A DNA stretch of 10,585 bases from Lachnospiraceae bacterium (lineage in GTDB: Bacteria; Bacillota_A; Clostridia; Lachnospirales; Lachnospiraceae): assembly GCA_017613595.1 (NCBI GenBank), contig JAGADM010000140.1, positions 1-10,585 on the forward strand. The letters are read 5' to 3'. The translations under genes were made by a program, and so were the position numbers. The notes beneath the pieces were generated by a model. That model did not search any database, was not told the DNA's origin, and saw only the letters and a program-made list of their open reading frames with translations. Below are positions 1 through 7,398 of the stretch, in pieces. Within the stretch, counting starts at the first letter, position 1. Every line of letters begins with the position of its first letter.

Positions 1-1
1 A

Positions 2-376
2 GCAGCCGGTCTTATGGGTGTCGGCATGGTAAACGGTATCGGCGGCGGCGCACAGGGCGTTGCAAACCTGTATGCTTCGCAGCCTCAGGCAGCTCCCCAG
101 GCAGCTCCGCAGGCTCCTGCTGACGGTTGGAAGTGCCCGGAGTGCGGCACGGTTGCTACCGGCAACTTCTGTACAAACTGCGGCACGAAGAAGCCCGCTC
201 CGGCAGGCAGCTGGAAGTGCCCTGAGTGCGGCACCGAAGTAACCGGAAACTTCTGTACGAACTGCGGTACGAAGAAGCCCGAAGCCAAGAAGCTCATCTG
301 CGGCAACTGCGGCTATCAGGCTCCTGAAGGCGCTAACGTGAAGTTCTGCCCGCAGTGCGGCAAGCCTCTTGCATAA
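2..376 (+). CDS. C-terminal end of a triple zinc-ribbon protein, probably SPFH-domain family (5' truncated)
   Basis: The reading frame is open from the window edge, so only the last 124 residues are seen and the true start is upstream; the ATG at 14 is probably internal. The visible part begins with a Gly/Met/Ala-rich stretch, then a flexible Gln/Ala/Pro linker with repeated PQAA units. Two nearly identical zinc ribbons follow (residues 43-65 and 71-93, each CPECG then CTNCG), and a third, divergent one ends the protein (CGNCG at about 100, CPQCG near the C-terminus). Each ribbon has four cysteines suited to one Zn ion. This tail closely resembles the C-terminus of bacterial SPFH-domain proteins (sometimes annotated 'virion core protein') common in Clostridia, which are thought to be membrane-associated scaffolds. 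The SPFH domain itself is outside the window, so that identity rests on the tail alone. A hairpin follows the stop codon. Confidence 0.8.
   Translation, partial: AAGLMGVGMVNGIGGGAQGVANLYASQPQAAPQAAPQAPADGWKCPECGTVATGNFCTNCGTKKPAPAGSWKCPECGTEVTGNFCTNCGTKKPEAKKLICGNCGYQAPEGANVKFCPQCGKPLA
128..280 (+). repeat. Tandem coding repeat: two zinc-ribbon units, 84-base period
   Basis: Two 69-base units (128-196 and 212-280) each encode 23 residues running from WKCPECG to GTKKP. They are separated by a short Ala/Pro/Gly linker. The proteins differ only at the TVAT/TEVT position, while the DNA differs at scattered, mostly synonymous sites, which suggests an old duplication kept by selection on the protein rather than a recent slippage event. 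Confidence 0.85.
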
Positions 377-404
377 GTATTACATTTCAGATCATATGGG
401 ACAT

Positions 405-445
405 CCGGTCAGGCGCTGCCTGACCGGTTCGTTCCCTTGTTTTTC
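405..445 (+). terminator. Probable intrinsic terminator after the zinc-ribbon gene
   Basis: A perfect 10-bp GC-rich stem (405-414 with 418-427) closes on a 3-base loop, 28 bases after the stop codon. The following DNA is T-rich (TTCGTTCCCTTGTTTTTC) but the longest T run begins about 12 bases after the stem, so release may be incomplete and some read-through into the next gene is possible. Confidence 0.6.
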
Positions 446-472
446 ATTTATGAGACGTGAAAGGAGCCTTTT

Positions 473-1120
473 ATGGGCTTATTCGGCGACATTATCAAAA
501 GAACAAGTGAGATTATCAAAAGCGAGGTAAACTATCGGGAGCGCCGTGCGGTGCAGAATGTGACCGGCGATATTACCAACAACATCATTCAGAACGCGAA
601 GAACAACTATCGCGCGAATTCCCGAGAGTTCACCTATGATCTGCTTCCGACTACGGTCGAGGAACTGAAGGTCTTTCAGAAGAATCCGCAGGATCCTTTT
701 GAGACCGCAGCTCTGGCGGTTCTTGCGCTCAATGTTTACGCGGATAATCCGGAGGAGTGCGTGCGGATGATGGATTATCTGAACGGTCCCGATAACCTTG
801 CGGTCCGCGATCAGCAGCTGATTCAGACGCAGTTCATGGAGAGCGCGAAGTATACCGTAAAGTCATATTTCAAGGGCGCTACACCGCAGAATAACTACAC
901 GCCTGCGTTTCCGTACACGGTTACGGTTCATGACAATCCGTACAGCTATGATAATCAGAAGGACGGATACATCAGTCTGTATATTCCGAGCGGCGGTGCG
1001 GACAATGACCGAAAAGTAACACTTCGGACCAAACCCTCCACCGGAGAGTGGTTCGTTCATACGTGGCAGGGGCTCTTAATGGGAGTCCGGACGGCCGACG
1101 AGGCCAACCCGTGGGCATAA
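473..1120 (+). CDS. Conserved hypothetical protein, 215 aa, possibly DUF6935-like
   Basis: I do not recognise a function. The start is well supported: AAGGAG at 461-466 sits six bases before the ATG. The N-terminal part begins with an amphipathic MGLFGDIIKRTSEII segment and continues charged, Asn-rich and probably helical (about residues 1-130). From about residue 140 it looks beta-rich, with alternating aromatic and polar residues (YTVTVHD, GYISLYIP, KVTLRTKP, WFVHTW) and a conserved-looking end, ADEANPWA. There is no signal peptide, membrane segment or catalytic motif that I can see, so a cytosolic protein is likely. The C-terminal half reminds me of the DUF6935 family, but that is memory and not a search result. 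The next gene starts 51 bases after the stop with no terminator, so it is probably co-transcribed with the AI-2E-family membrane protein. Confidence 0.85.
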   Translation: MGLFGDIIKRTSEIIKSEVNYRERRAVQNVTGDITNNIIQNAKNNYRANSREFTYDLLPTTVEELKVFQKNPQDPFETAALAVLALNVYADNPEECVRMMDYLNGPDNLAVRDQQLIQTQFMESAKYTVKSYFKGATPQNNYTPAFPYTVTVHDNPYSYDNQKDGYISLYIPSGGADNDRKVTLRTKPSTGEWFVHTWQGLLMGVRTADEANPWA

Positions 1121-1171
1121 TGCTTCTGAGGTCATCTGCTGCGAGTCGGGGGATTGTATTGGGAGGAACAC

Positions 1172-2593
1172 ATGGAAGAGAACAAAGTGCAGGATAATCC
1201 GATAAATGAGGATCCGGCCGTTAACGAGGGAACTTCCGGAAAGAAAAGGAGTCTGTTCGGCTTCCGAGAGGCGGGACAGTACCGCGGACAGGCTACGGCA
1301 GCTTTTCTTGTGGTTGTCGGCGCGCTGATTTTTTACTATTTGCTTCATATGCTGCCGGCTTTCGGACAGGCTTTTAAGACGGTTACAAAAGCCATCGCGC
1401 CGGTTATCTGGGGGTTCTGCTTTGCATTTCTGATGAATCCCATAGTAAAGATTTTCGAGCGGTTTTTTATCCGGTTCGGGATGAAGCGGAAGGCGAAGAA
1501 GGGTGAGACTCCCGAAAAGAAGGAGCGTCGCGTGAGAGGCAGATCACGGGGCTTTGCGATTCTGATCACGGTAATTCTGGTTCTTGCTTTGATCACGCTT
1601 CTGCTGTACGCAATCATTCCGGAGTTCACGGCCAGTATCACCACACTTCTGGAAAACGTACCGAGCTATGCAAAGGTAGTCAGAGAATCCCTGGAGCAGC
1701 TGATCTCCCGGAATAAGGTTGTTGATGAGGCTCTGACGCCGGTCATCGAAAACTTTACCGACGGTCTTGCGGAGTTTTTAAATAAGCGTCTGTCCTCCAT
1801 TGTGACATATGCGGGAGTTCTTCTTACCACAAGCCTGAAGGCCATCCTTCGTGTTACCTTCAATCTTCTGATCGGATTGATTTTTGCCATCTATATGATG
1901 AAGGATAAGGAATATCTGATCGGTCTCGTAAAGAAGATCATCTTCGCCATCTTCCCGAAGAAAACTGCGAAGGTTACGGTACAGACTCTGCATAAGGCTA
2001 ACGGAATATTTACCACGGCTATCCTCGGAAAGATCCTTGATTCCACTGTAATCGGAATGCTCTGCTTTATCGGTACGAATATCCTCGGAATCTTCTTCGA
2101 CGGTATCGCACAGTACAAAGGACTGGTCAGCATCATTATCGGCGTGACCAACGTCATCCCGTTCTTCGGACCGTTCATCGGCGGTATCCCGTGCGCGTTC
2201 CTGATCTTCTGCGTGAACCCGCTGCACGGACTGATTTTCGCGGGATTCATTCTTCTGCTTCAGCAGTTTGACGGAAACTATCTGGATCCGCATATCGTCG
2301 GCAAGAAAGTAGGCATGAAGCCGATTTACGTACTGTTTGCATGTACGCTTTTCTCAAACCTCTGGGGCATTATCGGAATGCTCGTGGCAGTTCCCACATT
2401 TGCCCTTGTATATTCAATCCTGAAGTCTTACCTCGAGGTGAAGCTTGAGGAGAAGAATCTTCCGAAAGAGACGGAATGCTATATTTCGACTCCGGGCGCG
2501 GTTCTTGTGCAGAACAGCATAGAGGCCGCCAAGCTCAAGGCGGAAGCAATTCCCGTGGATGACCGTGCCGGTTCCGAGATTAAGAACTGTTAA
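1172..2593 (+). CDS. AI-2E / PerM-family membrane transporter
   Basis: A 473-residue polytopic membrane protein of the AI-2E transporter family (PF01594), whose members export or move small solutes; proven substrates are few (autoinducer-2 for TqsA, Na+/H+ for some homologues), so the substrate here is unknown. The ATG at 1172 is chosen because GGAGG at 1162-1166 lies five bases before it; a TTG further upstream has no such site. After a hydrophilic N-terminus come hydrophobic segments at about residues 42-65 and 75-98, a basic loop (KRKAKKGE to RGRSRG), a segment at about 128-150, a long soluble stretch (about 150-215), and four or five further segments between about 215 and 430. The family hallmarks are in the second half: ILGKILDSTVIG, NVIPFFGPFIGGIP and the LDPHIVGKKVGM stretch. 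The acidic soluble tail of about 50 residues is longer than usual. Confidence 0.9.
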   Translation: MEENKVQDNPINEDPAVNEGTSGKKRSLFGFREAGQYRGQATAAFLVVVGALIFYYLLHMLPAFGQAFKTVTKAIAPVIWGFCFAFLMNPIVKIFERFFIRFGMKRKAKKGETPEKKERRVRGRSRGFAILITVILVLALITLLLYAIIPEFTASITTLLENVPSYAKVVRESLEQLISRNKVVDEALTPVIENFTDGLAEFLNKRLSSIVTYAGVLLTTSLKAILRVTFNLLIGLIFAIYMMKDKEYLIGLVKKIIFAIFPKKTAKVTVQTLHKANGIFTTAILGKILDSTVIGMLCFIGTNILGIFFDGIAQYKGLVSIIIGVTNVIPFFGPFIGGIPCAFLIFCVNPLHGLIFAGFILLLQQFDGNYLDPHIVGKKVGMKPIYVLFACTLFSNLWGIIGMLVAVPTFALVYSILKSYLEVKLEEKNLPKETECYISTPGAVLVQNSIEAAKLKAEAIPVDDRAGSEIKNC

Positions 2594-2652
2594 AGGGCTT
2601 TCGGGAGCGGAAACAGCCGGTCCGAAAGAGACCGGAAGTCAATGAAAAGAAT

Positions 2653-2714
2653 AAAGGCTGCTGCAGCCGGATGGAAGGAATCCTTCCTCCGACGGCAGGC
2701 AGCCTTTTTGTTTT
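2653..2714. terminator. Intrinsic terminator, probably bidirectional
   Basis: The arms AAAGGCTGC (2653-2661) and GCAGCCTTT (2699-2707) pair exactly, and the interior holds a further ggaagg/ccttcc hairpin plus partial pairing between them. A TTTTTGTTTT run follows on the plus strand. On the minus strand the opposite side reads TTTATTCTTTTC, also U-rich. The element lies between the convergent membrane-transporter and activase genes, so one hairpin can stop both transcripts. Confidence 0.85.
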
Positions 2715-2806
2715 GCGTTTTACAGACAGTTTAAAGTCCGGAATCCGTGAACCGGACCCGGTGACGAAGTTTTTATGAAACGCTCTATAGGTTCCTGATA
2801 TCGCTG

Positions 2807-3505
2807 TCAGTCGATACCGCGGATCGAAACCGACGGCACATAGGGGTATACAATCTCGCGGAACCGCTCCACGGTTTCCTTCGAGGGAGCATGGAACCGT
2901 CCCGGAACCATGATTTCTTCACTGTCACGATAAGACTGCAGATAGTAGGCTTTGCAGCCGCGGATCCATTGCCCGATGGCTTCCATGGAAGCGTCGTCGT
3001 GGAGCTCCGCCATCAGAGTGGTGCGGAATTCGTACCGGATGCCGCTTTCCATCAGCAGTTTAACACTCTGCTCAACGCGGTCGGTCCGGAAGCCCGGAAC
3101 TCCGATCGTCTCGCCGTAACGTTCCCTGCTGTTTTTGATATCCATGGCGACATAACTGAGGAGTCCTTCGGAAAGAAGTGCGCCGAGCATGTCGGGATTC
3201 TGGCCGTTGGTGTCTAATTTGACGGCAAAACCTTTCTCTCGTACTTTTCGGATGAAGGCCGGAAGGTCTGCCTGAATGGTCGGCTCCCCGCCCGTGATTG
3301 CCACACCCTCGAGGCGGCCCTTGCGGTGTTCAAGAAATGTGAAGAACTCCTCCTCGGAAATCATCGGGGCCTTTTCGGGTGCCAGCACAAGTCCGGAATT
3401 GTGACAGAAGGGACAGCGGAAATTGCAGCCGCCGGTGAACACCGTGCATGCAATATGTCCGGGAAAATCCAACAGTGTCAGCTTTTGTAAGCCGTGAATC
3501 TGCAT
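2807..3505 (-). CDS. nrdG: Anaerobic ribonucleotide reductase activating protein (NrdG-type radical SAM activase)
   Basis: A 232-residue radical-SAM protein. CxxxCxxC at residues 27, 31 and 34 (CNFRCPFC) ligates the [4Fe-4S] cluster that cleaves S-adenosylmethionine, and TGGEPT at 71-76 is the SAM-binding glycine-rich motif. The N-terminal IHGLQKLTLLDFPG and TGGCNFRCPFCHN stretches are typical of the NrdG2-like subfamily, which installs the glycyl radical in class III ribonucleotide reductase for anaerobic dNTP synthesis. The partner NrdD is not in the window, so another glycyl-radical enzyme cannot be excluded. Two adjacent ATG codons occur (3508 and 3505); GGAGG (complement of 3512-3516) is three and six bases away respectively, so the second is preferred. 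The gene begins about 20 bases after the tadA stop, which suggests a two-gene operon, and ends before the shared terminator. Confidence 0.88.
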   Translation of the reverse strand: MQIHGLQKLTLLDFPGHIACTVFTGGCNFRCPFCHNSGLVLAPEKAPMISEEEFFTFLEHRKGRLEGVAITGGEPTIQADLPAFIRKVREKGFAVKLDTNGQNPDMLGALLSEGLLSYVAMDIKNSRERYGETIGVPGFRTDRVEQSVKLLMESGIRYEFRTTLMAELHDDASMEAIGQWIRGCKAYYLQSYRDSEEIMVPGRFHAPSKETVERFREIVYPYVPSVSIRGID

Positions 3506-3526
3506 CATAAACCTCCGATACAACTC

Positions 3527-4039
3527 TTATTCCGCATCGTCCGGGCTGCTTTGTGAGCCTTTACGCTGCTGTTCGCGGGCCCGCATATCGCGGAAGAATT
3601 CCTGCAGTACCGCACTGCATTCCTCTTTCATTATACCACGCGTAATCTCTACCTGGTGATTAAATTCTTTCATTTGCAGAAGGTTCAGGATCGAACCGGC
3701 GCAGCCAGCCTTCGGATTGTCCGTGCCGATGACCACACGGTCAAGCCGCGACTGGACGATGGCGCCGGAGCACATCTGGCACGGTTCTAAAGTCACATAC
3801 ATCGTGCAGCCTTCGAGACGCCAGTCGCCGATTGCGCGGCAAGCCTGACGGATCGCCGTAATCTCGGCGTGCGCCAGCGTTGTATGCTGCGTCTTACGGC
3901 GGTTGAAGCCCCGCCCGATAATGCGGCCTTCGTATAATATTACACAGCCAATCGGAACTTCTCCGAGCGCAGCCGCCCGGCCGGCCTGATGAAGGGCTTT
4001 TTTCATGTAGTAATAGTCGTCGCGAACCTGCATATGCAA
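3527..4039 (-). CDS. tadA: tRNA-specific adenosine deaminase TadA
   Basis: A 170-residue cytidine/deoxycytidylate-deaminase-fold enzyme that converts adenosine 34 to inosine in the anticodon of tRNA-Arg(ACG), widening codon reading. The zinc site is complete: HAE at 57-59 (His ligand and catalytic Glu) and PCQMC at 86-90 (two Cys ligands). EVPIGCVI near residue 30 and DNPKAGCAGSILNLL are typical of TadA rather than of free-base deaminases. For the start, a TTG at 4039 has AAAGAGG (complement of 4047-4053) seven bases before it, while the ATG two codons later (4033) would have 13 bases; TTG is favoured but ATG is possible. The C-terminus is somewhat extended and charged (MRAREQQRKGSQSSPDDAE). 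It is the first gene of the minus-strand pair and has a plausible promoter of its own. Confidence 0.93.
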   Translation of the reverse strand: MHMQVRDDYYYMKKALHQAGRAAALGEVPIGCVILYEGRIIGRGFNRRKTQHTTLAHAEITAIRQACRAIGDWRLEGCTMYVTLEPCQMCSGAIVQSRLDRVVIGTDNPKAGCAGSILNLLQMKEFNHQVEITRGIMKEECSAVLQEFFRDMRAREQQRKGSQSSPDDAE

Positions 4040-4073
4040 AGGAATACCTCTTTGTCAACATATTTTTTACCAC

Positions 4074-4102
4074 AGTATATCATCGCAAACTCAAAATGTA
4101 TA
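4074..4102 (-). promoter_or_regulatory. Candidate sigma-A promoter for the tadA operon
   Basis: Reading the minus strand, TATACA (complement of 4097-4102) and TATACT (complement of 4074-4079) are spaced by 17 bases. The -10 is preceded by TGA, giving an extended TGATATACT, which can offset the imperfect -35. It lies about 20 bases from the tadA ribosome site. Confidence 0.55.
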
Positions 4103-4141
4103 CTTTTATTGCAAAAAACTGTAAAAATTTTGTTTTTCAAG

Positions 4142-4170
4142 TTGTATTTTACCGGGTTCCATAGTAAAAT
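4142..4170 (+). promoter_or_regulatory. Candidate sigma-A promoter for the diguanylate cyclase / galK unit
   Basis: TTGTAT (4142-4147) and TAAAAT (4165-4170) are separated by exactly 17 bases. Directly upstream is an A/T-tract region (4109-4140, with a loose dyad of A and T runs) that could act as an UP-like element. A start near 4177 would leave an approximately 70-base leader before the ATG at 4250. Confidence 0.55.
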
Positions 4171-4182
4171 GTATTGTGAGAA

Positions 4183-4200
4183 TATGCATCGTTTTGCATA
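4183..4200 (+). promoter_or_regulatory. Operator-like inverted repeat just downstream of the -10
   Basis: TATGCA (4183-4188) and its perfect inverted copy TGCATA (4195-4200) are separated by six bases. They would span about +6 to +24 of the predicted transcript, a classic position for repressor blockade. The size suits a dimeric helix-turn-helix protein. Which regulator binds is unknown; the XRE-type protein encoded at 7496 is one candidate. Confidence 0.4.
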
Positions 4201-4249
4201 ATTCCGTTGCTTAAAGTCTTGTCTGCAAAATGAAAGCCGGAGGAAAATT

Positions 4250-6181
4250 ATGAATCTTGGGCAGAAGAAGAAAATAGCGATACTTATATCGCGCAGCTCG
4301 GCTGAGTATCAGTACACCCTTCTCAGCCGCCTGGTATCCAAAGCGCGTGAATACGGATACTATGCCCTTGTATATTCCTGCTTCGGCAAGTACGGAAATA
4401 ACGAAGCCTACGATATCGGTGAGGCGTACATTACGGACCTGCCCGATTTCTCGAAGATGAACGGTATCATTCTGGCAATCGATACGTTTGAGACGCATTC
4501 CGTTGCGGATAAGATACTCGAGCTTGTCCGGGCCAAAGCGACATGTCCCGTTGTCAGCGTGCGCCGCTATGTGGAAGGTGTCAGCAATGTGCTTGTGGAT
4601 GACCGCAACTCGATGGAAGCCATCACGACGCATCTGATCGAAGAGCACGGCTATAAGGATTTCTGCTATGTCAGCGGCCCGAAAGAGCACATTGACGCGC
4701 AGAACCGTCTGGAGTGCTTCCTCCGTGTGATGAAAGAGCACGGTCTGGAGATTGACCCGGAGGATATTTATTTCGGAAACTTCTGGCGTGATGCCGGACC
4801 CGGGGCGCTGGATTATCTGCTCACCGGCCGCAGAAAATGGCCCGAAGTGATTGTTTGTGCCAATGATTATATGGCAATTTCGGTTGTTAACGAGTTGCAG
4901 AAACGCGGCATCCGTGTGCCACAGGATATTGCGGTTACCGGATTTGACGATATATCGGAAACCGACGCCACGGTGCCGACACTCACATCGGTACGCGTAA
5001 ACGTACGTGAGATGGCGGAGCGCGCGGTGGAGGCCGTGCGGCTTCTCGAAGAAGGCGAGAAGGTTCCGGAGATCACTTACATTGCGAGCCATGCCGTAAT
5101 CCGTGAATCGTGTGGATGCGGCTCCCGGAACTCGTTCCAGTTCGAGAAATCCGTACGCAAATATTTCGAATCGGACCAGCGTTCCAGAAGCTTTCTGATG
5201 CAATCCATGTTCATGAGCATCAACGCCGAGAAAGCGAAAGACATTGACGAACTGAACAGCGTTATCTACGCATTTGCCAATATCAATGAGAATATCAGGG
5301 ATTTCTACGTAATTCTGAACGATTATGACTGGCGGACGCAGGAACCGGAGGAATTCAAAGGCTTTACGCCGATGATGCACCTGCGGACGGCCATCCGCGA
5401 GAACCGTCTTCTCGGGCACGTGGACCATGTGTTTGAGATCGGCGAGATACTGCCGGAGGAATATGTCAGCGAAGATCCGTGCGGCTACTACATTGTACCG
5501 CTGCATTATCACGACGCATGTCTCGGGTACGGCGTTATGTCCTTCAGCAAGGACGACGTTCCGAATCTGTTCTTCCAGTGCTTTATTACGAATATCTGCA
5601 CGGCGCTTGAGGAAATCCGGTCCAATATGAAGAAGGAAGCGCTGATTAACGAATTGCGTCAGCTGTACGTCAGCGATGTTCTGACCGGGCTTTCGAACCG
5701 CCGCGGTTTCGAGCAGAAGTGCGAATCCATGTATGACGCCGCGATGCGGAAGCGTCAGCCGATGGCGATAGTCGGAATTGATATGGATGGTCTCAAGGAC
5801 ATTAACGATACGTTCGGACATATGTACGGAGACCTGGCGCTGAAAGCCATCGCCAACGCAATGTCTGCGGCATGTTTTGCGGGAGAACAGTGCTTCCGCG
5901 TCGGCGGAGACGAGTTCCAGATGATCGCGCTCAATTACAGCGAAGAGATGGTCGTTGAGTACCGAAACCGCTTCAAAGCGTTTTTGGATGATTACAACAA
6001 TCGTTCCGGACGTCCTTATATCGTGCAGGCCAGCTTCGGCTACGTTGTTGTCGACCCGAAGGATAACCGTCCGCTCGGCGAGTGGATGACAATCAGTGAC
6101 GACCGGATGTACGAGGAGAAGAATGCCCGTCGTGCGACAAGGAAGATCATTCGTGAGCTTCCGAAGGAAAAGGAAAACTAA
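4250..6181 (+). CDS. LacI-like sugar-sensor domain fused to a GGDEF diguanylate cyclase, no HTH
   Basis: A 643-residue, apparently cytosolic protein predicted to make c-di-GMP from two GTP under control of a small ligand. GGAGG at 4239-4243 is six bases from the ATG. Residues 7 to about 283 form a LacI/GalR-type ligand-binding fold: it opens with KKIAILIS and ends with the hallmark ANDYMAISVVNELQKRGIRV, then GFDDI and PTLTSVRVN. The approximately 60-residue DNA-binding headpiece of LacI repressors is absent. A cysteine motif ESCGCG follows (about 286-291), then an unassigned, possibly GAF-like region (300-450) containing CGYYIVPLHYHD, then a helical linker. The GGDEF domain (about 470-640) has DVLTGLSNRRGF, DMDGLKDINDTFGH and an intact GGDEF at 552-556, so it should be active. 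The usual RxxD inhibitory site five residues before GGDEF reads FAGE and is lost. No signal peptide or membrane segment is seen. galK starts 56 bases downstream. Confidence 0.88.
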   Translation: MNLGQKKKIAILISRSSAEYQYTLLSRLVSKAREYGYYALVYSCFGKYGNNEAYDIGEAYITDLPDFSKMNGIILAIDTFETHSVADKILELVRAKATCPVVSVRRYVEGVSNVLVDDRNSMEAITTHLIEEHGYKDFCYVSGPKEHIDAQNRLECFLRVMKEHGLEIDPEDIYFGNFWRDAGPGALDYLLTGRRKWPEVIVCANDYMAISVVNELQKRGIRVPQDIAVTGFDDISETDATVPTLTSVRVNVREMAERAVEAVRLLEEGEKVPEITYIASHAVIRESCGCGSRNSFQFEKSVRKYFESDQRSRSFLMQSMFMSINAEKAKDIDELNSVIYAFANINENIRDFYVILNDYDWRTQEPEEFKGFTPMMHLRTAIRENRLLGHVDHVFEIGEILPEEYVSEDPCGYYIVPLHYHDACLGYGVMSFSKDDVPNLFFQCFITNICTALEEIRSNMKKEALINELRQLYVSDVLTGLSNRRGFEQKCESMYDAAMRKRQPMAIVGIDMDGLKDINDTFGHMYGDLALKAIANAMSAACFAGEQCFRVGGDEFQMIALNYSEEMVVEYRNRFKAFLDDYNNRSGRPYIVQASFGYVVVDPKDNRPLGEWMTISDDRMYEEKNARRATRKIIRELPKEKEN

Positions 6182-6192
6182 CAGGAAACCGT

Positions 6193-6218
6193 GAAACGGA
6201 CCCATGTCGGACCGTTTC
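6193..6218 (+). other. Small hairpin just before the galK ribosome site
   Basis: GAAACGG (6193-6199) pairs with CCGTTTC (6212-6218), and CC/GG pairs add to the stem past an A-A mismatch. There is no U run after it, so it is not a normal terminator. It ends eight bases before the galK Shine-Dalgarno and could stabilise a processed mRNA end or tune galK translation; chance is also possible. Confidence 0.4.
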
Positions 6219-6237
6219 GATACGGTAAGGAATGAAT

Positions 6238-7398
6238 ATGAATCTGAAAGAAGAATTTGTCCGCGTGTTCGGAGCAGGCGGTGAGATTCGGGAGTACTTT
6301 GCGCCCGGACGCGTGAATCTGATCGGAGAACATACGGATTATAACGGCGGGCATGTGTTCCCGTGCGCCCTGACGATCGGCACTTATGCATGTGCAAGAC
6401 GGAGGGAGGACCGGGTGCTCCGGTTTTATTCGCTTAATTTTCCGGAGGCGGGAGTATTGGAATCCTCTCTGGATGACCGGGAATACCGGAAGGAGCTCGG
6501 ATTTTCGAACTATCCGCGAGGCGTGATCGTTACGGCCGCGGAGGAAGGTTATCAGGCGGAGCAGGGACTGGATATTCTCTACTACGGAACCATCCCGAAT
6601 TCCTCGGGACTTTCCTCCTCCGCATCCATAGAGATACTGACCGGATTTATCTTAAAGGATATGTTCGGATTTGACTTCGACGGGATCACCAATGCGAAGA
6701 TCGGTCAGAAGGCCGAGAACCGCTTTATCGGTGTGAATTGCGGCATTATGGACCAGTTCGCGATTGCGATGGGCCGTAAGGATACGGCGATCTTTCTGAA
6801 TACGGCAACGTTACGGTATCAATATGCTCCGCTTGTGTTAGACGGCGTAAAGATACTCATCATGAATACGAACAAGAAGCGTGGTCTCGGCGACTCCAAA
6901 TACAACGAGCGCCGTGCCGAGTGCGAGGAAGCGCTTCGCGACCTGCAGCGGGTAACGGATATTGCGACGCTCGGAGACCTCGATGAGGAAGGTTTTGTCC
7001 TCTTTTCGGACAGCATCCGGTCACAGACCTGCATGAAGCGTGCGCGCCATGCGGTATTTGAGAACCGAAGAACGGTCCGTGCCGCGGAAGCGCTCCGCGA
7101 CGGTGATCTCATGAAGTTCGGAAGACTCATGAACGAGTCGCACATTTCCCTGCGGCGCGATTATGAAGTAACAGGTCCCGAGCTGGACGCCCTGGTGGAG
7201 GCCGCATGGGAGCAGGAAGGCGTTATCGGAGCGAGAATGACCGGAGCCGGCTTCGGCGGCTGTGCGGTTGCACTGGTACGGGAACAGTATCTTCCGGTTG
7301 TGATGGATGCCGTGGGCAGAGCCTATCACGATAAAATCGGCTATGATCCGACATTCTACATCGCGCAGACCGGAGACGGTCCGTCGAGGATCGGATAG
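6238..7398 (+). CDS. galK: Galactokinase
   Basis: A 386-residue GHMP-family kinase that phosphorylates alpha-D-galactose with ATP to galactose 1-phosphate, the entry step of the Leloir pathway in the cytosol. All family landmarks are present: the galactokinase signature GRVNLIGEHTDYNGG at 24-38, the phosphate-binding loop GLSSSAS at 124-130, the catalytic-base region NCGIMDQF with Asp172, and the C-terminal GARMTGAGFGGC at 331-342. The length matches the usual 380-400 residues. Two ATGs are close together; TAAGGA at 6226-6231 directly abuts the first (6232) but is six bases from the second (6238), which is therefore preferred. galT and galE are not adjacent in this window. Instead, galK lies between two c-di-GMP-related genes, with short gaps and no clear terminator, so it may be expressed with them. 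Confidence 0.95.
   Translation: MNLKEEFVRVFGAGGEIREYFAPGRVNLIGEHTDYNGGHVFPCALTIGTYACARRREDRVLRFYSLNFPEAGVLESSLDDREYRKELGFSNYPRGVIVTAAEEGYQAEQGLDILYYGTIPNSSGLSSSASIEILTGFILKDMFGFDFDGITNAKIGQKAENRFIGVNCGIMDQFAIAMGRKDTAIFLNTATLRYQYAPLVLDGVKILIMNTNKKRGLGDSKYNERRAECEEALRDLQRVTDIATLGDLDEEGFVLFSDSIRSQTCMKRARHAVFENRRTVRAAEALRDGDLMKFGRLMNESHISLRRDYEVTGPELDALVEAAWEQEGVIGARMTGAGFGGCAVALVREQYLPVVMDAVGRAYHDKIGYDPTFYIAQTGDGPSRIG

Noticed and set aside
4109..4140. A-run and T-run dyad upstream of the cyclase promoter as a terminator or operator
   Set aside because: The pairing is almost only A-T with a bulge and a large loop; an A-tract or UP-like role is more likely than a specific hairpin.
4211..6397. 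Very long open frame (728 codons) on the minus strand, opposite the cyclase gene
   Set aside because: It mirrors the codon bias of the plus-strand gene, has no ribosome site or recognisable domain, and the plus-strand protein has clear LacI-like and GGDEF motifs over the same bases.
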